From Klebsormidium nitens (taxonomy: Eukaryota > Streptophyta > Klebsormidiophyceae > Klebsormidiales > Klebsormidiaceae): a DNA stretch of 64,000 bases. Positions 36,701 to 49,407 of this stretch are shown piece by piece; position 1 is the stretch's first letter, and every line of letters begins with the position of its first letter. The stretch is taken from positions 1 through 64,000 of the forward strand of contig DF237294.1 in the NCBI GenBank assembly GCA_000708835.1, in the 5' to 3' direction. Made by a program: the position numbers and the translations under genes. The notes under the pieces are model-generated. The model was not told where the DNA came from and did no database searches. It was given only the letters and a program-made list of their open reading frames with translations.

Positions 36701-39700
36701 TGCTTGCCCTAGGCTAAACCGGATCGAAGTTCAGACTTACAGTTCGACATCCTGCTCAATGCCCCCGCGCGTCGTCGGCCACCAAGTATGCAACTTTGTC
36801 TTATTTTGCGTTCACCTCACGTGCAGGGGCTACCCTGTCTACGGCTTCTTCAGCGCTCGTGAGTGCTGCCCCCGCTTCTTTGCCCACAGCGCGTCACTGT
36901 CACCTGTTTCGCTGCCGGCCCCGCCCACGCACCCCGCCTAACCCGGCCCCCTTGTCGGCCAGCTGGGTCCCATCTCTGCTTGTTTCTCTCGATATGCCAC
37001 TTTCGATACTCTCTGCTCGAGCGACTCGGTACCGTTCTGATCCTGACTCGCTCCTGTCTCCCCGTGTGCAGCCATCATCCCCCCCGACAACGGCACTAAC
37101 ACGGCAGGAGGTCCGTCGCCCCTACCCCCCCTCGTGTTCTCCCCGCCGTTGTCTTCGCTGCCTGTCTCGCATCCCGTCCTGCTGCCGGCCTTCGTCCTCG
37201 GATGAGCTTCACTGGCACGACGGCTCCCGGCAGGCTCTGCGTCATGCGCCATTTGCCAGCTGTCACCGGTTGATTTGTCCTTGCCCTGCTCCTTCCGTCG
37301 GCTCCCCGTCTTCCTGCTGATCCGTCTCTGTGCCGCTGCTTGTGGCAGCCATCACGCCGCACAAGGTCAACTACGGCATCAAGACGAGCGCCGACTCGAC
37401 CGGCTTCGACCCGGTGACGTACCCGCCCGGCTTCCAGTCCACGCTCAACAGCAGCACCGACCTGCAGTACATGAACGCCTCCTTCCAGTACCGCATCCCT
37501 CTCAGACCCTTCCTCGGCACCATTGGTGAGCGCGCGCGTCACCGCTTGCACACTGCGGCCACGGCAAGTGTCGTGCCCGGGGTCGGGCCGCAGCTCGGAA
37601 TGAGAACGGCCATAAATCAGAGATTTACACTTAGGTCAGAATTGTCGGAACGAGGCAGCCAAGTTCGAGGTTGCCCGGTCCGCCTCCCTGACCGCTGCGC
37701 GCGTGGCCGTGTGCAGGCGTGACCCCGTCCAACGCGGCCAACTACATCAACGGCGCGCCCAATGGTGAGCTGCCCCACCCCGACGTGCTGCCGTACGGCG
37801 GCTACCCGGTACACGTTGCCCCGCACACAGTCGCGTCTTCAAAGGTCGTCAGATGCAGTTGAGAAAATGCAACCGAGCTGGGGTGTCTTGGCTGCGATCG
37901 ACTCGGTCATCATTCCGGCCTGGCAGGTGTTTTAAGTCACCGCCATTGCTGCTGTGCAGGCACGCTGGGCGCGGCTACCACCGCGCCATCCCGCTTCGGT
38001 GGCAACATGGTGAGAAGCGACGCGACACAAAGCTAGAGCGCGCTGCTTCGAGCCGGCGCATACAAGCACAAACTGGACCACCCGCTTTTGCCCTTTCTGA
38101 AAACCTCGGTCTGAAGGTCTCTGGTGCAAGCTGCTACCGATGTCTGTTGCATCCTGTTGTATCGGGCGTTCCTCTCACGCTGGCTTACTCCGTTGCGTGC
38201 CAGGACAACTGGCGCGTCGGCGCGGGGTCCACGCTGTACGTGCGCGTGGAGGTGCCCGGTGAGGAGACACGCCGCCGCACACACCGCGCTGCCAGCATCA
38301 AATTCAAAGGCACTGCAGATTTTCAGCTGCTGCGTTCCTTTCGAGCCTGCTTTACTATTGTTGAAACAATCTGCAACATGCTGAAGCTTTTCTTCTCTTC
38401 TTCTGCAGGTGCCAACTTCTTCTTCGGTGGTAAGTCCTCAACACGTCCTTCGGTTACGTCGCCCTTGCTTCGAAATTTTCAACGCTCTGCAGACAGTCCG
38501 GTAACATCGTGCGCGCTTCCGCTTCGCCTCGTCCGTGGCCGTTGCGCCAGGTCGACGCTCAGCTGTTGCACTTCTTGCTCTGCATCCGTCCTGCCTCCAG
38601 CGTCGTCGTGTCCTCCCGTAGTCGCTCACGCCTCGCTTGCTTGCCGTGCCCGCAGACTGCCACACGGCGCAGGGCGACTCGGAGATCTCGGGGACGGCCA
38701 TCGAGACGTCGCTGACGGCGGTGTACCGCCTCACCACGCTGCCCGCCGCCACGCTGCCGGCCGCCCTGCAGAACTTGAGGTGCGCCCGCGCGGCACGCCC
38801 GCCCAGTGCCACAGCTTTTGCCAGTTTCTGGTCCTTGATTTCACCCGTTCGCAAGAGTAGGCACTGCACGATCTTCTTTGAGCTGACTTGAGTTAAGGCC
38901 CTATTTTCCGGCACTTTGTTTGGTTCCGTTACTGACGCTGGTGTGTTGATTTTGCAGCTTCCCCATCCTGGAGACCGCCGATGCGATCGACATTCAGGGC
39001 TTTGCGGTGAGCCCAACGCCGGTGACAAACTGGACCCCAGTTGAAAAGATCTCGGCGCAAGTGCTTCTTGGATGTCGTATTCTACTCTTGTTTCGCCAGC
39101 CATTTCTGCGATTTCTGAGGCCCCCTAAGTAACTTACCAGTCCGTCTACCGCGTGCGCCTGCTGCCTCACCCCGCCTCCCCCCTCCTGCTTGCCCCGCAG
39201 TTAAACAACTATCTGGACGAGCTGCCGGTGCCGTCCCAGATCGCGACGGCGGGCGGCCGCAGCGTTGACGCGGCGCTGGCGCACGCGTACCAGAACGTGC
39301 GCGACTTCCTCGTCAAGGGATTCGCCATGCAGGTCAGCGCCGCCCGCCGCCCGCCCAACCCACCACAGCGCGCCGCTGCAGCGCACCTGAGCCGGGCTTT
39401 GTTTCGTGGCCACGGCCCCGTTTTGTGAGAGAAGCGTCGTTGCTGTTGCAAACCTCAGACGAGGTTCCTCTCACGCCCGAGGCTGATGTCGCCGCTGTGC
39501 GTGTGCAGGAGCGCGAGGCGCTGTCACTCATCAGCACCGGGGTGGACTTCGGCGTCACCCAGGTAAGCACGCCGGGGCCAGAGTGGGCCTTGGCAGCGAC
39601 ACCTGGAGGTTTCGAGATGCTTGGGAGCCTTTCCTTCTAGCTCTAATTCTGCTTCAATTGTCAAAGAGCATTTAGGAAAGCATTGTTGATCACTGGGGCC

Positions 39701-40166
39701 TACTCTCGGCTGACGGGGTCGTCGGCGCCGCAGGTGGTGGACAGCAACTTCGGCGTGCACGCCAACCTGCGCAAGTCCATCTTCAGCGCCAAGCCCGCCA
39801 CCACGCCCGCCGGCCTCTTCACCGGGCCCGCCTCCCGCAAGCTCAAGGGACAGGTAAGTGTCCCGCGCCGCGATTGTCCTCCAAATTTGTTCGCAAGAGT
39901 GATAGAACTCAGCTCCGACGCCGCGATTGTGCGTCGTGCTGGCACCCCCGCACTTCCTTTTATTCTTTCCCCCGATCTTGTGCTGTGCTCCTGCCCGAGT
40001 GTTGTGCTCGCTTCGCTGTGATTCTGCCGTGCCTGGCGGGCTGCCGTCCTTGTGGCGGGCCTGGTGTGCCTGACGCGGGGGGCTGACTCTCGTGCAGGGC
40101 GGCGAGGTGGAGGAGGAGGCCATGGACCTGCTCAGCCTCCTGAAGCGGTTCGAGGCCAAAAAGTAG
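33778..40166 (+). CDS. Acetamidase/formamidase-family protein, predicted secreted
   Basis: Twenty-three exons, from 33778-33920 to 40098-40166, sum to 1563 nt and give 520 residues with no frame break. Exons 4, 6 and 17 are only 27, 22 and 21 nt (34779-34805, 35594-35615, 38409-38429). The N-terminus is a clear signal peptide (RAALLVLLVAAVLAPAAA). Family marks follow: HVQSGDTIT, the GPTAVCGAQPGDVLKIEIL strand, and FFFGDCHTAQGDSEISGTAIE, the FmdA/AmdA signature that usually reads GDxHAAQGDGE; here Ser replaces the second-to-last Gly. Known members hydrolyse formamide or acetamide to ammonia plus the acid, usually in the cytosol. A secreted or vesicular form might release ammonia outside the cell; that is inference. 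The acidic-then-basic C-terminus has no known role. Confidence 0.9.
35170..35256 (+). repeat. Polypurine tract in intron 4 of the acetamidase gene
   Basis: Nearly 90 bases are almost pure A/G with many G-runs (GGGGGAGGGGG and similar), on the transcribed gene's sense strand. Such tracts can form triplex or quadruplex structures; no function is shown. Confidence 0.7.
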
Positions 40167-41685
40167 AGCGGACGAAGCCCGGGGAGGGTCCGCCGCGCTG
40201 CCTTGCAAGACGAAGAACTGGGCGTGGTGTAGACAAGAATTTCGGAGGTGCATTTTTTGAAAAACCGTGTTGGTGTACGTAATTCTAAGTAAGGGTTAAG
40301 TTGCTAGTCCTGGGTATGCCGTTGCGTGTTTTCCTGCATGGGGATTTCTGACGAGAATTCTGGATGACGTACTCCTACGGTCACTCCGAAGGTTCGCTCC
40401 GGCATCCATCAATGCAGGCACCCAAGACGTAGGTTTAGATAGTTTGCGTCTCAAGCGTTGCGTCGTGCGTCCAACTTTCTGGCCACCCGATTGTGCAGTC
40501 CCACACACACATTTTAAGAGTTTCGGAGGGCCGAAAGTGACGTCTTTTGTTGAAACGATCATAGATCTTGAAACTTGCTGCAGAAGACCTTGCTAAAACT
40601 CATTTATTGAGGTATGGCCTTTCCCCAATTCCGAAACCTTTACAAACACGCGTTGTGTCAGCCACTCGCGGTCTAAGAAATATGGAGGGCACGGGGCGTA
40701 TGTTTGTGAATGCAAGCGCAATACGTATATACATCCTTGACCCGTGCAGGCATATCCTGTACTTAGTTCACCGGTCAATGAGACATGATTGAAAACACGT
40801 GCAATTCAAGTTGCGCGACCTCAGCATGTGAAGATATACGTCTTCTGCTTTGGATCTTGCATATTGTATCGCAGAAGCTACATGAAGTTCATTTCCGACT
40901 GAAGAGTACGCGATGTGGTGAAATACTGGTGAGGTGTTGATGTAGCTGGGAGCTAGTACTACGGAGTTACTCGATTGATTGCATATAAATGGGAGCCGTT
41001 TCAGCCGCAGCTTTCAAATCATAAGGAATTACACCTCCTGTCTGACCATATGCCGCATCTAGAAAGCGTTTTTATCAACGTAAAACTGGGTTTGAACAGT
41101 CTGGCACACCGGGCTGATCAGCTGCAGCACCGGGACTAGCACACCGACAAACGAAAGGGGAATCCTCGCCCCTTCCGCAGCGGATGGCCGGGTTCGAGAA
41201 TCGAACACACGACCTTTCGGTCCAACCCCTTTTAGTGTGCTAGGTTAAGCACGACGCTCAACCAACTGAGCTAGCCCGAGGAGGCACAAACGTAAAACTG
41301 GGTTGACTTTGATCCCTAACAGAGCCAGCCTGCTTGGCAGTATATAAATCTTCTGAAAAGTGTCCATGGCCGGAATGACCGACTGCATTTCGATCGCCGA
41401 CAATGTATCAGCTTCGTTTGGTACAATTGGGCCGGGCGGACTGGCTGAGCGCTCCCGCAGTTGCGGTATGGGCACATGATACTGGAGTACTGTCAGATGC
41501 ACACTGTGTCTGTTCAAAGTTGGCCTTGCTCAAGTTTGGCCGTATCGACGACAACGTCCTCGAGGTACCCTTTCGCCGTTTCACCTGTTCAGAATCCGTC
41601 AGCAGACCACTTGAGTCTGGCGCTGCCGTAGTGTCTGTCGTTCCAGCTGAGCCCAGCGCTTCGAGGGGCTTTGCCTCCCCCGGCC
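40167..41685. other. Spacer between two convergent genes
   Basis: This lies between the 3' ends of the acetamidase-family gene (plus) and the coiled-coil gene (minus). It holds the SINE-like insertion at 41077-41304; otherwise no gene, RNA or repeat is seen. Confidence 0.45.
41077..41304 (-). mobile_element. tRNA-derived SINE-like insertion with 16-bp target-site duplication
   Basis: The 16 bases AACGTAAAACTGGGTT stand at 41077-41092 and again at 41289-41304, exactly flanking a 196-bp insert (41093-41288). Read on the minus strand, the insert begins near its 5' end with a tRNA-like head. It has a pol III A box TAGCTCAGTTGG, a D-arm GCTC...GAGC, an anticodon-arm-like hairpin GTGCT...AGCAC, a variable-arm-like GACC-GAAA-GGTC hairpin and a B box TGTTCGATTCT. 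About 90 bp of unrelated body follow. The acceptor and T stems do not pair properly, so it is not a working tRNA. This is the layout of a SINE moved by target-primed reverse transcription; the 3' end has only a short A tail. Confidence 0.75.
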
Positions 41686-44600
41686 TCATGGCCATCGATT
41701 GGAGTGCGACACCATCATCTGTATCCGCTTGGTTTCCGCGAACCTGTCCGCCCCCTTCTCCCCTTTCTTGGGCGACCCGCTCGCCGCCGGCTTGCCCTCG
41801 TCGCCGGCCTTTCCCCGCCCACCCGCCCGCCCGAGCACGGCCGCCTTGTGCGGGCTGTTGCTGTCGTACAGCCGGGCATACCCGCCGCCGCCGCTGCCCG
41901 CCCCCGGCGACCCCTCCTCGCCGCCCTCGTCGGCGGCCGCCTTCCGGCCCCGCCCGCCCGCGGCCTTCTCCTGCGACCCCAGCTCCGGCTGCGCCTTGCT
42001 GCTCCGGGGCGAAATGGCCGGCAGCTTCACCGTGCCCGCGCCACCAGTTTGGAGCGAGCCGGGGGGCGCCTTCCGCCCGGGCGGATGAGCAGAGCCTGCA
42101 ACGGCGTCGCAAGTGTCGTAAACACGCAGACTCCAATCGCTCCTCTTGACAATATTCCCCTCCTTTTGGCATGCCTTGCAACGCTCGTTCACACCGGGGA
42201 GCTTACACGACCTCGGTCAATGACTTAGGGCTCACATCCCAGGTTCGACCGCTTTCCCGGCCCTTTCGCAAGTTATCGAGCATTTACAAAGCTAGCAATA
42301 GTCCGCTTGATCCGTGCCTCTCCTGCTGGTCTCTTTGTTTCTCACCTCCCGCCCCGGCCGGTCCTGCGTGCGTCCTGCCCCCCGGTGGCGCTGCCCCGTT
42401 GGGCGCGGGGTTGCTGCTCTGCGGCGGCGGCGCTGTGCGGTAGGCGGCCTGGTCGGTCATGCGCAGGTTGTGGCTGCGCTGCAGGGAGTAGTCGATGGCG
42501 CCGCGCAGCTCCATGTCGATCTCGCGCCCGATGTACAGCTTCTCCACCAGCGCGTCCATCTTCTCCTTGGTCATGTCCAGCTCGCGCTTGCGGTCCAGCA
42601 CCTCGTTCTTCGCCTCGCGGATGGACGTCGCGGCCGCCTCCGCCTGCCCGCGCCACTTCTCCATCTCCACGTGCATCGTGCGCGTGCGGCTCTCCAGCTC
42701 CACGCGCAGCCGCTCGATCTCCGCGCCCATCTTCAGCATCTGCACCGCCGCCACGCCGCGCGTCAGGGAGCCGCCCAGGAGACGGCCACGCGACCACAAA
42801 CTGCGAGGTCTCGCAACGGATCGCAACGGCTATTGTGACCTTCCCCTCTTCAGGATAAGGGTGTCGGTAAACCTGTTGACCAAACATGCTTCGACGAAAA
42901 GAAGACCTGCTACAAAGGTGGCCTGGGAGCAAAGTGGACTTGCGGTTCAGCCGAGTCCTTCTACAGACCAGCGCTGGCTCTGACATCGACTCAGAGCGTG
43001 CAGCCGTGTGGCACGGTGCTTGAGCAATGCCGCAGCGCTGACCACGGCATGGTGCTCCGCTTCGGCCTTAAGGCGAGCGAGCTGCTCCGCGTTCTTGGCG
43101 GCCTCCTCGGCCTTGTTCACGGCGGACGCCAGCCGCTTGTTCTCCGCCGCCAGGCCCGCCAGCTGCTTCTCCGCGTACTCCTTCTCCGCCGCCAGCTCCG
43201 CGCGCTCCGCCTCCAGGGCCGCCACGCTCTCCTGCACGCCACTCACGCGGACCGCGGCCTCCTCGGCGCTGCACGCACGACGATGCGGAACAAAGCTAAG
43301 GACGGATCTATCAATCTACCTCAAGACCATTTGAGTGACCTACCGTTTCCCCATGAACAAGAGTCGTGTTTCCGAAGTTTGGGCTGGGGCTTTCAACCCA
43401 CAGCCAAAGATCTGCTTCATATGTACAGATCGGAACGTGGACACGTATGGCGTTGCGCTACATAAGTAGAAAAGAGCACCCGGCACAACTGGGCCAGCCA
43501 GCTGCCAGTGCACCCCATGCCGGGGTGGGCGAGGCTCACTGTACGAGGCGCTGATTCTTCTGCTCCAGGCGCTCCCACTTGTCCGCATAGTCCTGCATCG
43601 CGCGCCGTGCCTCGTCGAGGCCCTCCTCGGCCATGCGGCGCGCGGCCTGGCTCTCCTTGAAGTGCTTCTCAATGAGTACCATCATGTCCTCCAGCTCGAG
43701 CCGCGTCGCAGCCTCGGTCTCCGCCTGGCAAGCAAGCAGCGGGCGAGATGAGTTGGAAATTGGTGTGGAGGAGAGCTGATTCCGAGTGCGAANNNNNNNN
43801 NNNNNNNNNNNNNNNNNNNNNNNNNNNNNNNNNNNNNNNNNNNNNNNNNNNNNNNNNNNNNNNNNNNNNNNNNNNNNNNNNNNNNNNNNNNNNNNNNNNN
43901 NNNNNNNNNNNNNNNNNNNNNNNNNNNNNNNNNNNNNNNNNNNNNNNNNNNNNNNNNNNNNNNNNNNNNNNNNNNNNNNNNNNNNNNNNNNNNNNNNNNN
44001 NNNNNNNNNNNNNNNNNNNNNNNNNNNNNNNNNNNNNNNNNNNNNNNNNNNNNNNNNNNNNNNNNNNNNNNNNNNNNNNNNNNNNNNNNNNNNNNNNNNN
44101 NNNNNNNNNNNNNNNNNNNNNNNNNNNNNNNNNNNNNNNNNNNNNNNNNNNNNNNNNNNNNNNNNNNNNNNNNNNNNNNNNNNNNNNNNNNNNNNNNNNN
44201 NNNNNNNNNNNNNNNNNNNNNNNNNNNNNNNNNNNNNNNNNNNNNNNNNNNNNNNNNNNNNNNNNNNNNNNNNNNNNNNNNNNNNNNNNNNNNNNNNNNN
44301 NNNNNNNNNNNNNNNNNNNNNNNNNNNNNNNNNNNNAAGATAATTGTCGAGGAGCATCCTCGAACACGCCTGGTACGTCACCGAGTCAATGAAAAAGTGA
44401 AGAACAAGCTGTCGGAAGGACAAAACAGGGACTGCGAAGAACGATGCGAACTATCAGTTGCTGCAATGTGTCCAATTTGTATCTCTCAAAGCTTTTGATA
44501 AGACGAAGACGTTCCAAGAATTAGTAAGCCATGGAGGCTCAATCACAAGATGAGCTCTCGTCATAATGGACAGCGACAACAGACTTTTTCGGCTCTGCTT

Positions 44601-45829
44601 CCGAACTTCGTTGCTTAGTTTCTCACTTTATCCTTGTCGTCATTCAGTCTCACTGTTTGAGCTGGGGTTAACATCTATAGAACCAGTGGTAACTTTAGTC
44701 CTGCTTGTGTGGAGCAGCACAATCAACCTCACTTTGGGCGGACGTCTTTTGCCCAGTGTACTTCCACACTGTTACGCGTTTTTGAAGAGTCGCACTCAAT
44801 CTGCTGATTCTCTTCAGTATTCAAAGACCAAGTTCGTATCAAGATATCAAAGGGTAAAGTCGCTGTTCAATCTTGAACATGATCATTTTGACACGTCTCC
44901 CTCGTCGCCCACTGGCTGAGAGTCTACCTCGGCTACCAGAAACGACAACCAAAAGGAGCCCAACAGCCAGACAACTCAATGCTTGCCACACAAGCCCTCG
45001 TCCAGCCCAGAGATACGTTGGGTTCGCGCACCTGCTCCTGTGCCTCCTGCAGCTGTTTCCTCAGCCCCTCCAGCTGCGCCTCTGCCTCCTCGCGCTTGCG
45101 CCGCTCCTCCTCCAGCAGCTCTTCCACGCTCTTGGGGGCACCCGCCACCTCATCGCCCATTCCTGTGTCGCTTCCGCTCTCTGCCATGCTGCTTGAGGTC
45201 TGCTCTGCCCCCTCCTCCGCTTGTGGTGTTCCTTCCTCCGCTTCCCCCGCCGCTGGCTGCTGGCCTGCTTGGAGGCGCTGCTCCAGGAAGGGCAGGCTGC
45301 CCTCCTCGGGGAGGTGGCTCAGGGCCGCCTCCAGTGGGATGGACCCCGCATCCGCCGCCTCAGCCACCAGGTCCGGCGGCAGCGCCTCCTCATCCACGCC
45401 CTTCTGCTCTCCATCAGAAGATGTGGTTTCGTTGACAGCATTCCTGGATCCATCTGTAGCCCACATGACTCCACCCAAGTTTTCCTTGTCGATGGGAACG
45501 TCTCCCGGTTCTGCAGCCAGCTCCCCCTCTTTGGCCCCCTTCTCGCCCACAATCTCCTCCTCCATGGGTAACCCCGCGTTGGCTGCGTCAGCGGGCATGC
45601 CTTTCTCTTCACCACCCAGCTCAGGCGCTGCTGTGTCCACTGCATCCGTCCCAGGCGTTGTGGCAATGTCAGGTGAGAGAAGGTCAGCCTGTCCTGAGGT
45701 GGCTTCCGCAGCGTCAGGGAGAGCAATCTGATCAGCCCCGACATTCTCTTCACTTGCTTCCACAAGTGCGGGCCCAGGGACCGAAGCTTCACCACTCTCC
45801 AGATCCTGCTCTGCAGAGGGCCCCTCCAT
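41686..45829 (-). CDS. Acidic coiled-coil protein, interrupted by a gap
   Basis: Minus-strand exons: 45032-45829, [gap], 43540-43724, about 43092-43268, 42346-42739 and 41686-42095. Phases agree at the joins visible outside the gap. The first exon (266 codons from ATG) is Glu/Ala/Gly-rich and acidic, and ends in a heptad region (ELLEEERRKREEAEAQ). The next exons are almost all coiled coil (VLIEKHFKESQAARRMAEEG; ALEAERAELAAEKEYAEKQL; AEIERLRVELESRTRTMHVE). The last exon is Gly/Ser/Lys-rich, and the protein ends QMMVSHSNRWP. The residues are typical of a structural or adaptor protein; I recognise no named family. The 544-base gap probably hides at least one exon. The start codon faces the EEF1AKMT1-like gene across a 0.7-kb spacer. 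Confidence 0.75.
43793..44336. other. Assembly gap (run of N)
   Basis: 544 undetermined bases inside the coiled-coil gene, between its first and second readable exons. Confidence 0.99.
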
Positions 45830-46542
45830 CTTGTCAGCTCGTTAGATTGCTTCGTGCGGCCTCTGGTGATGTTCCTTGTTGCAGCCGAAGTTGCTTTGGA
45901 GAAGTCCAGCTTCTTGGCCAGGCTGCAGTTCTGAGCCTAGGTGCTGCTGACGGGCTCACATTCCTACCTCCTGACGTTGAAAAGAGTATTACAGGTGCTG
46001 TGATGCTGATGCAGCTGTAGGTAGGTATACGGTTTAGCTAGAGAGTGGAAGTGGAAATGAAGCTTTGTACTTGAGCCTCAGAGTCATGGGCTAGCTACTT
46101 CACTTTTCGCAAGTCTACAATGCAAAAGAACCAGCATGTATCCTATTAGGTAGTTTAGGACTATAGCATCATGTGCGACGTCCTAATCGTACGAAGATGT
46201 GGAGCGCGCGCGGAGTTGTGAGGAGCCCCTACAAATCGTCCGATGATAATAACTAACGGCGGAGATGGTCTGATGCGATCCAGTATAAGCAAGGCCTGGC
46301 AGCAAGAGTACTCGGTGCACGCATAGACTCCTGGTATTCGACTTCTGTCCGAGTATTGGCGCTTCCTGATTGTCTGCCATGACACCTCAATTGAGCGCAG
46401 TTGTTTGAAGCGCATGGAGATTCCAATGCTGTGCCTGTTGACTGGAAGGAGACAGCACGCCATGGCCTCTGCGTAAGGAACGTGCGTGGAGCCTGAGCAG
46501 CTCCTTCAAGCTTTTCAAGAATCTGCTTGGCAGCCTAGCACA
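45830..46542. promoter_or_regulatory. Shared spacer of two divergent genes
   Basis: This separates the starts of the coiled-coil gene (minus) and the EEF1AKMT1-like gene (plus), so it probably carries both promoters and perhaps a missing first exon of the latter. I see no clear TATA box or repeat. Confidence 0.45.
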
Positions 46543-48090
46543 ATGGAAGGCAAGAGAGAAGCTGAGCAAGTGAGCGTCTTTGTATCGAAATACAAGGAAA
46601 AAGCCGCTCTCAACCAGTACTGGTACTCGCCAAAGACAATTGAGGTCATTGTGAAGGTGAGGTCAGTAGCGTCCAAGAACCAGTGCAGTCTTTCGAGAAA
46701 TCACAGATTGAGCTCCGTAACAGCTTGCTTGGAGCTTTGGCAGCGGTACTAGAAAGTGGTATCCCCTTCAATTGCAAAAGTTCGTGTAGGATCTTTCAAG
46801 GTGCTCTCTCGGTCCTCGAGCTGTCAGTGCGCTGCCTGCAACTGATACAACAGGTCTCACTATAGTCCAAACATGATGCGTATGCACTTTTCTCAAACTG
46901 AGAGAGTCGATGGATCCGCAGACGCTGCACCATGCAACCAACCGGTGTTGTGCTTGTTCCTTCGTGGGCGATGAGTGCCTTTTCAATGACCTGTATTTTC
47001 TCCTGACCATTTTGCAGGAGGTAGAGCTGGTGGCCAAGAAGGTGGCTTTCCTATCCACTCCAAGCATCTATTTCTCGCTAAGCGATGCTGCCATCAAGAA
47101 GGAGAGCTATGTCTTTGATGTAAGGGATCCTGTCTGGCTAGAATTCAGGGAGTGGTGTGACTTTGCCATGAGGTGCCATGTACCAGGAAGTATGCTTTCC
47201 TTGAAACTGTATTCAACCTCCAACAGAGCACGTTCGTTGTATTGCTTTCAGGTATAGCTACTGGTGAAGCTATGAGACAAATGACTAGGATGTGAGATCG
47301 GACGATGGTGCCCGTTCCTGCTCCAGAAGGATACAAAAGGGGTATCGTGCAAACGGCCGTACAATCAAACCAATACTGAATTCAAGTTTCGGGTAAAAAG
47401 CAGACTTGCAAATTCAGTTGGAGGCATCCTTCAAAAGCTGGTACAAATTTGTCCTCGAGATCAGTTTTCTCCGGCTTCAGCCTGACATCGTGGTCATCTG
47501 CTCGCTGCAGCTGGATACCCAGTTTGCATGTGGGAGTAATTTCGTGCAGTACGACTTCAACAAACCCACGGATATTCCCACGTCCCTGTGGCACAGCTTC
47601 GATTGCGTTGTCATTGATCCTCCGTTCATCACAGCCGACGTCTGGAAGAAGTATGGGGCAACGGTAACAGCACTGCTCAGACCTCAAGGTATGATCACCC
47701 CACTGATTATATTTGTCCTGACTGTTCGTCAAAACTTGCTACTTCACTGAGGGTTCTTTTTCTTCAAAGGGTTCTTCTGCTGCAAGAAACACTGGATGCA
47801 AGCCAGGATCACGACTGCCGTGTGCATCTACCTACGCTTTCCTGACCTTGAAGAACTGTGTTCGAGCCCCGTACAACAAGCAAATCTGTTCAGGCACGTG
47901 AATGTCGAATTTTGCAGGCAAGATCATTCTGACAAGCACGCACGAGAATGCCGAGCTTCTGCACTCGCTTTTCGCAGTGACGCCCCAGTTGTTCTCCCCC
48001 TCCGTCCCCCACTTGGTTTACCAATACCGTCTGTATTGCAACTATCCCTCTACGTTCTTTTCTGAGCCTAATCCTGAGATTGGGGACTAG
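46543..48090 (+). CDS. EEF1AKMT1: eEF1A lysine methyltransferase 1-like (EFM5/N6AMT2 family)
   Basis: Exons 46543-46656, 47018-47119, 47511-47688 and 47918-48090 give 188 residues in frame. Family marks: LNQYWYSPKTIEVIVK (compare the QFWYS motif of the human protein), KKVAFLSTPSIYFSL, FVQYDFNKPTDIP, and the methyltransferase motif IDPPF at about residues 107-111, then the C-terminal YRLYCNYPS. Known members transfer methyl groups from SAM to a lysine near the N-terminal part of translation factor eEF1A in the cytosol. The protein is shorter than the human one (214), and the frame upstream of the ATG reads PEQLLQAFQE, which resembles the family N-terminus. A 5' exon with the true start may therefore be missing. 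A bacterial N6-adenine DNA methylase is unlikely given the overall match. Confidence 0.9.
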
Positions 48091-49407
48091 CTCATGAATA
48101 ACCCGTATGTAGAAGTGGAATCTGTCAGCGGATTGTTTCCACATTCATGATCCTGCTTCAGCGTGCAGTGCAGTAGAATCACATGAGAGGGTAGAAAATG
48201 TTTATAGCTGGAAGGTCTAGCTTACGAGCTGAAGGCAGAGCAGTGACATGCCGAAAAATCCAGAATCAACCTAGAGTTAAGCTGATTGATCTGCTCCACG
48301 ATCTTGCAATGTGCTGATCGACCTTGAGTTTTGCTAGGAATCTAGACGGTCACACTTCAAGGATCACAAAGATACATGTGCAGTCTACTCTGCATTTAAT
48401 CATCCAATTTCGACCAGATCCAACATGCTGTGCAATTCGCTGCCAGGAGCGATCACGTGAGGAATGCTACGCATAGGTCGCACAATTATACTAGCTAATC
48501 ATGAACCCTATCGCGATGGTCTCTTTTCACACGCCGTAGCCAGTGCGGCCATAGGCTTCTCATGGCATACAATCGATACAATCGATCCGACATTGTTATT
48601 TCAAGTTTAGATATTGAGATCGATGGCCGGACTGAGATTGGGTCTCATACACAAAGTTGCACGATCAGACAAATGCAGCGTGCTGCGGCAGGCTCGGCTG
48701 CGCACGCATGCCTGTCACTTGCATGCATATGTGTATACCTAAATTTGTGCACTGTACATAGCCGGCTGTGGCTACAAGTCATTACTGCGCGTCCGGACGG
48801 TACCTGGATGAAGGTGCTTAGTTGAGGTCCGACGAGCAAGCGCGCCGTTGCATGAGCCAACATGTACATGATCAATGTAAGTGCCATGAAGCTACTTAAG
48901 AAGATGGCGGCATATGGGTCGATCGTGTTCCTGAGAGCTTGGGAGCGGTGCTCAGAGTCTAGTTTACGACGTGCATCTATCCGGGAGCACCCAATTGGCG
49001 AGATTGATTGGACACAACGTCTACCTTCACGTGTTTGAGAACAAGAACCCGTACAGTTACCGTAGCAAGACTTGTGACCACCTTGTCAGACTGCCCAAAT
49101 AATGCATGAAGCTTTAGCCGTATAGAAGCCTCGTGGTTGTTCAAGGCCAATACTTTCGATTGAGGATACTTCTGCGGACTGGGCTAATTCTTCCGGATCT
49201 CTGAGGCATGATCTCAAGAACCAGTCAACACGTTCACGGTGCCTCAACCGATTCATTCTTAACAACTGCTTTTCCAGTTAATCGAGCTTAATTACCTGCA
49301 AAATCTCGGAAACTCTCCGCAGCGCAGAGGCTGGGTCACCTCCAAAGTTCGACCTCATTGTCATCGTGGCCTCATGAGCCGATTAATGCATGAGCTATTC
49401 GTATTTG
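48091..49407. other. Spacer between two convergent genes
   Basis: This holds the 3' flanks of the EEF1AKMT1-like gene and the unrecognised minus-strand gene. No gene, RNA or clear repeat is seen. Confidence 0.45.

Noticed and set aside
41210-41285. Functional tRNA gene on the minus strand
   Set aside because: A and B boxes are present, but the acceptor and T stems do not pair and the 16-bp direct repeat shows a transposed insert, so I call it a SINE-like element.
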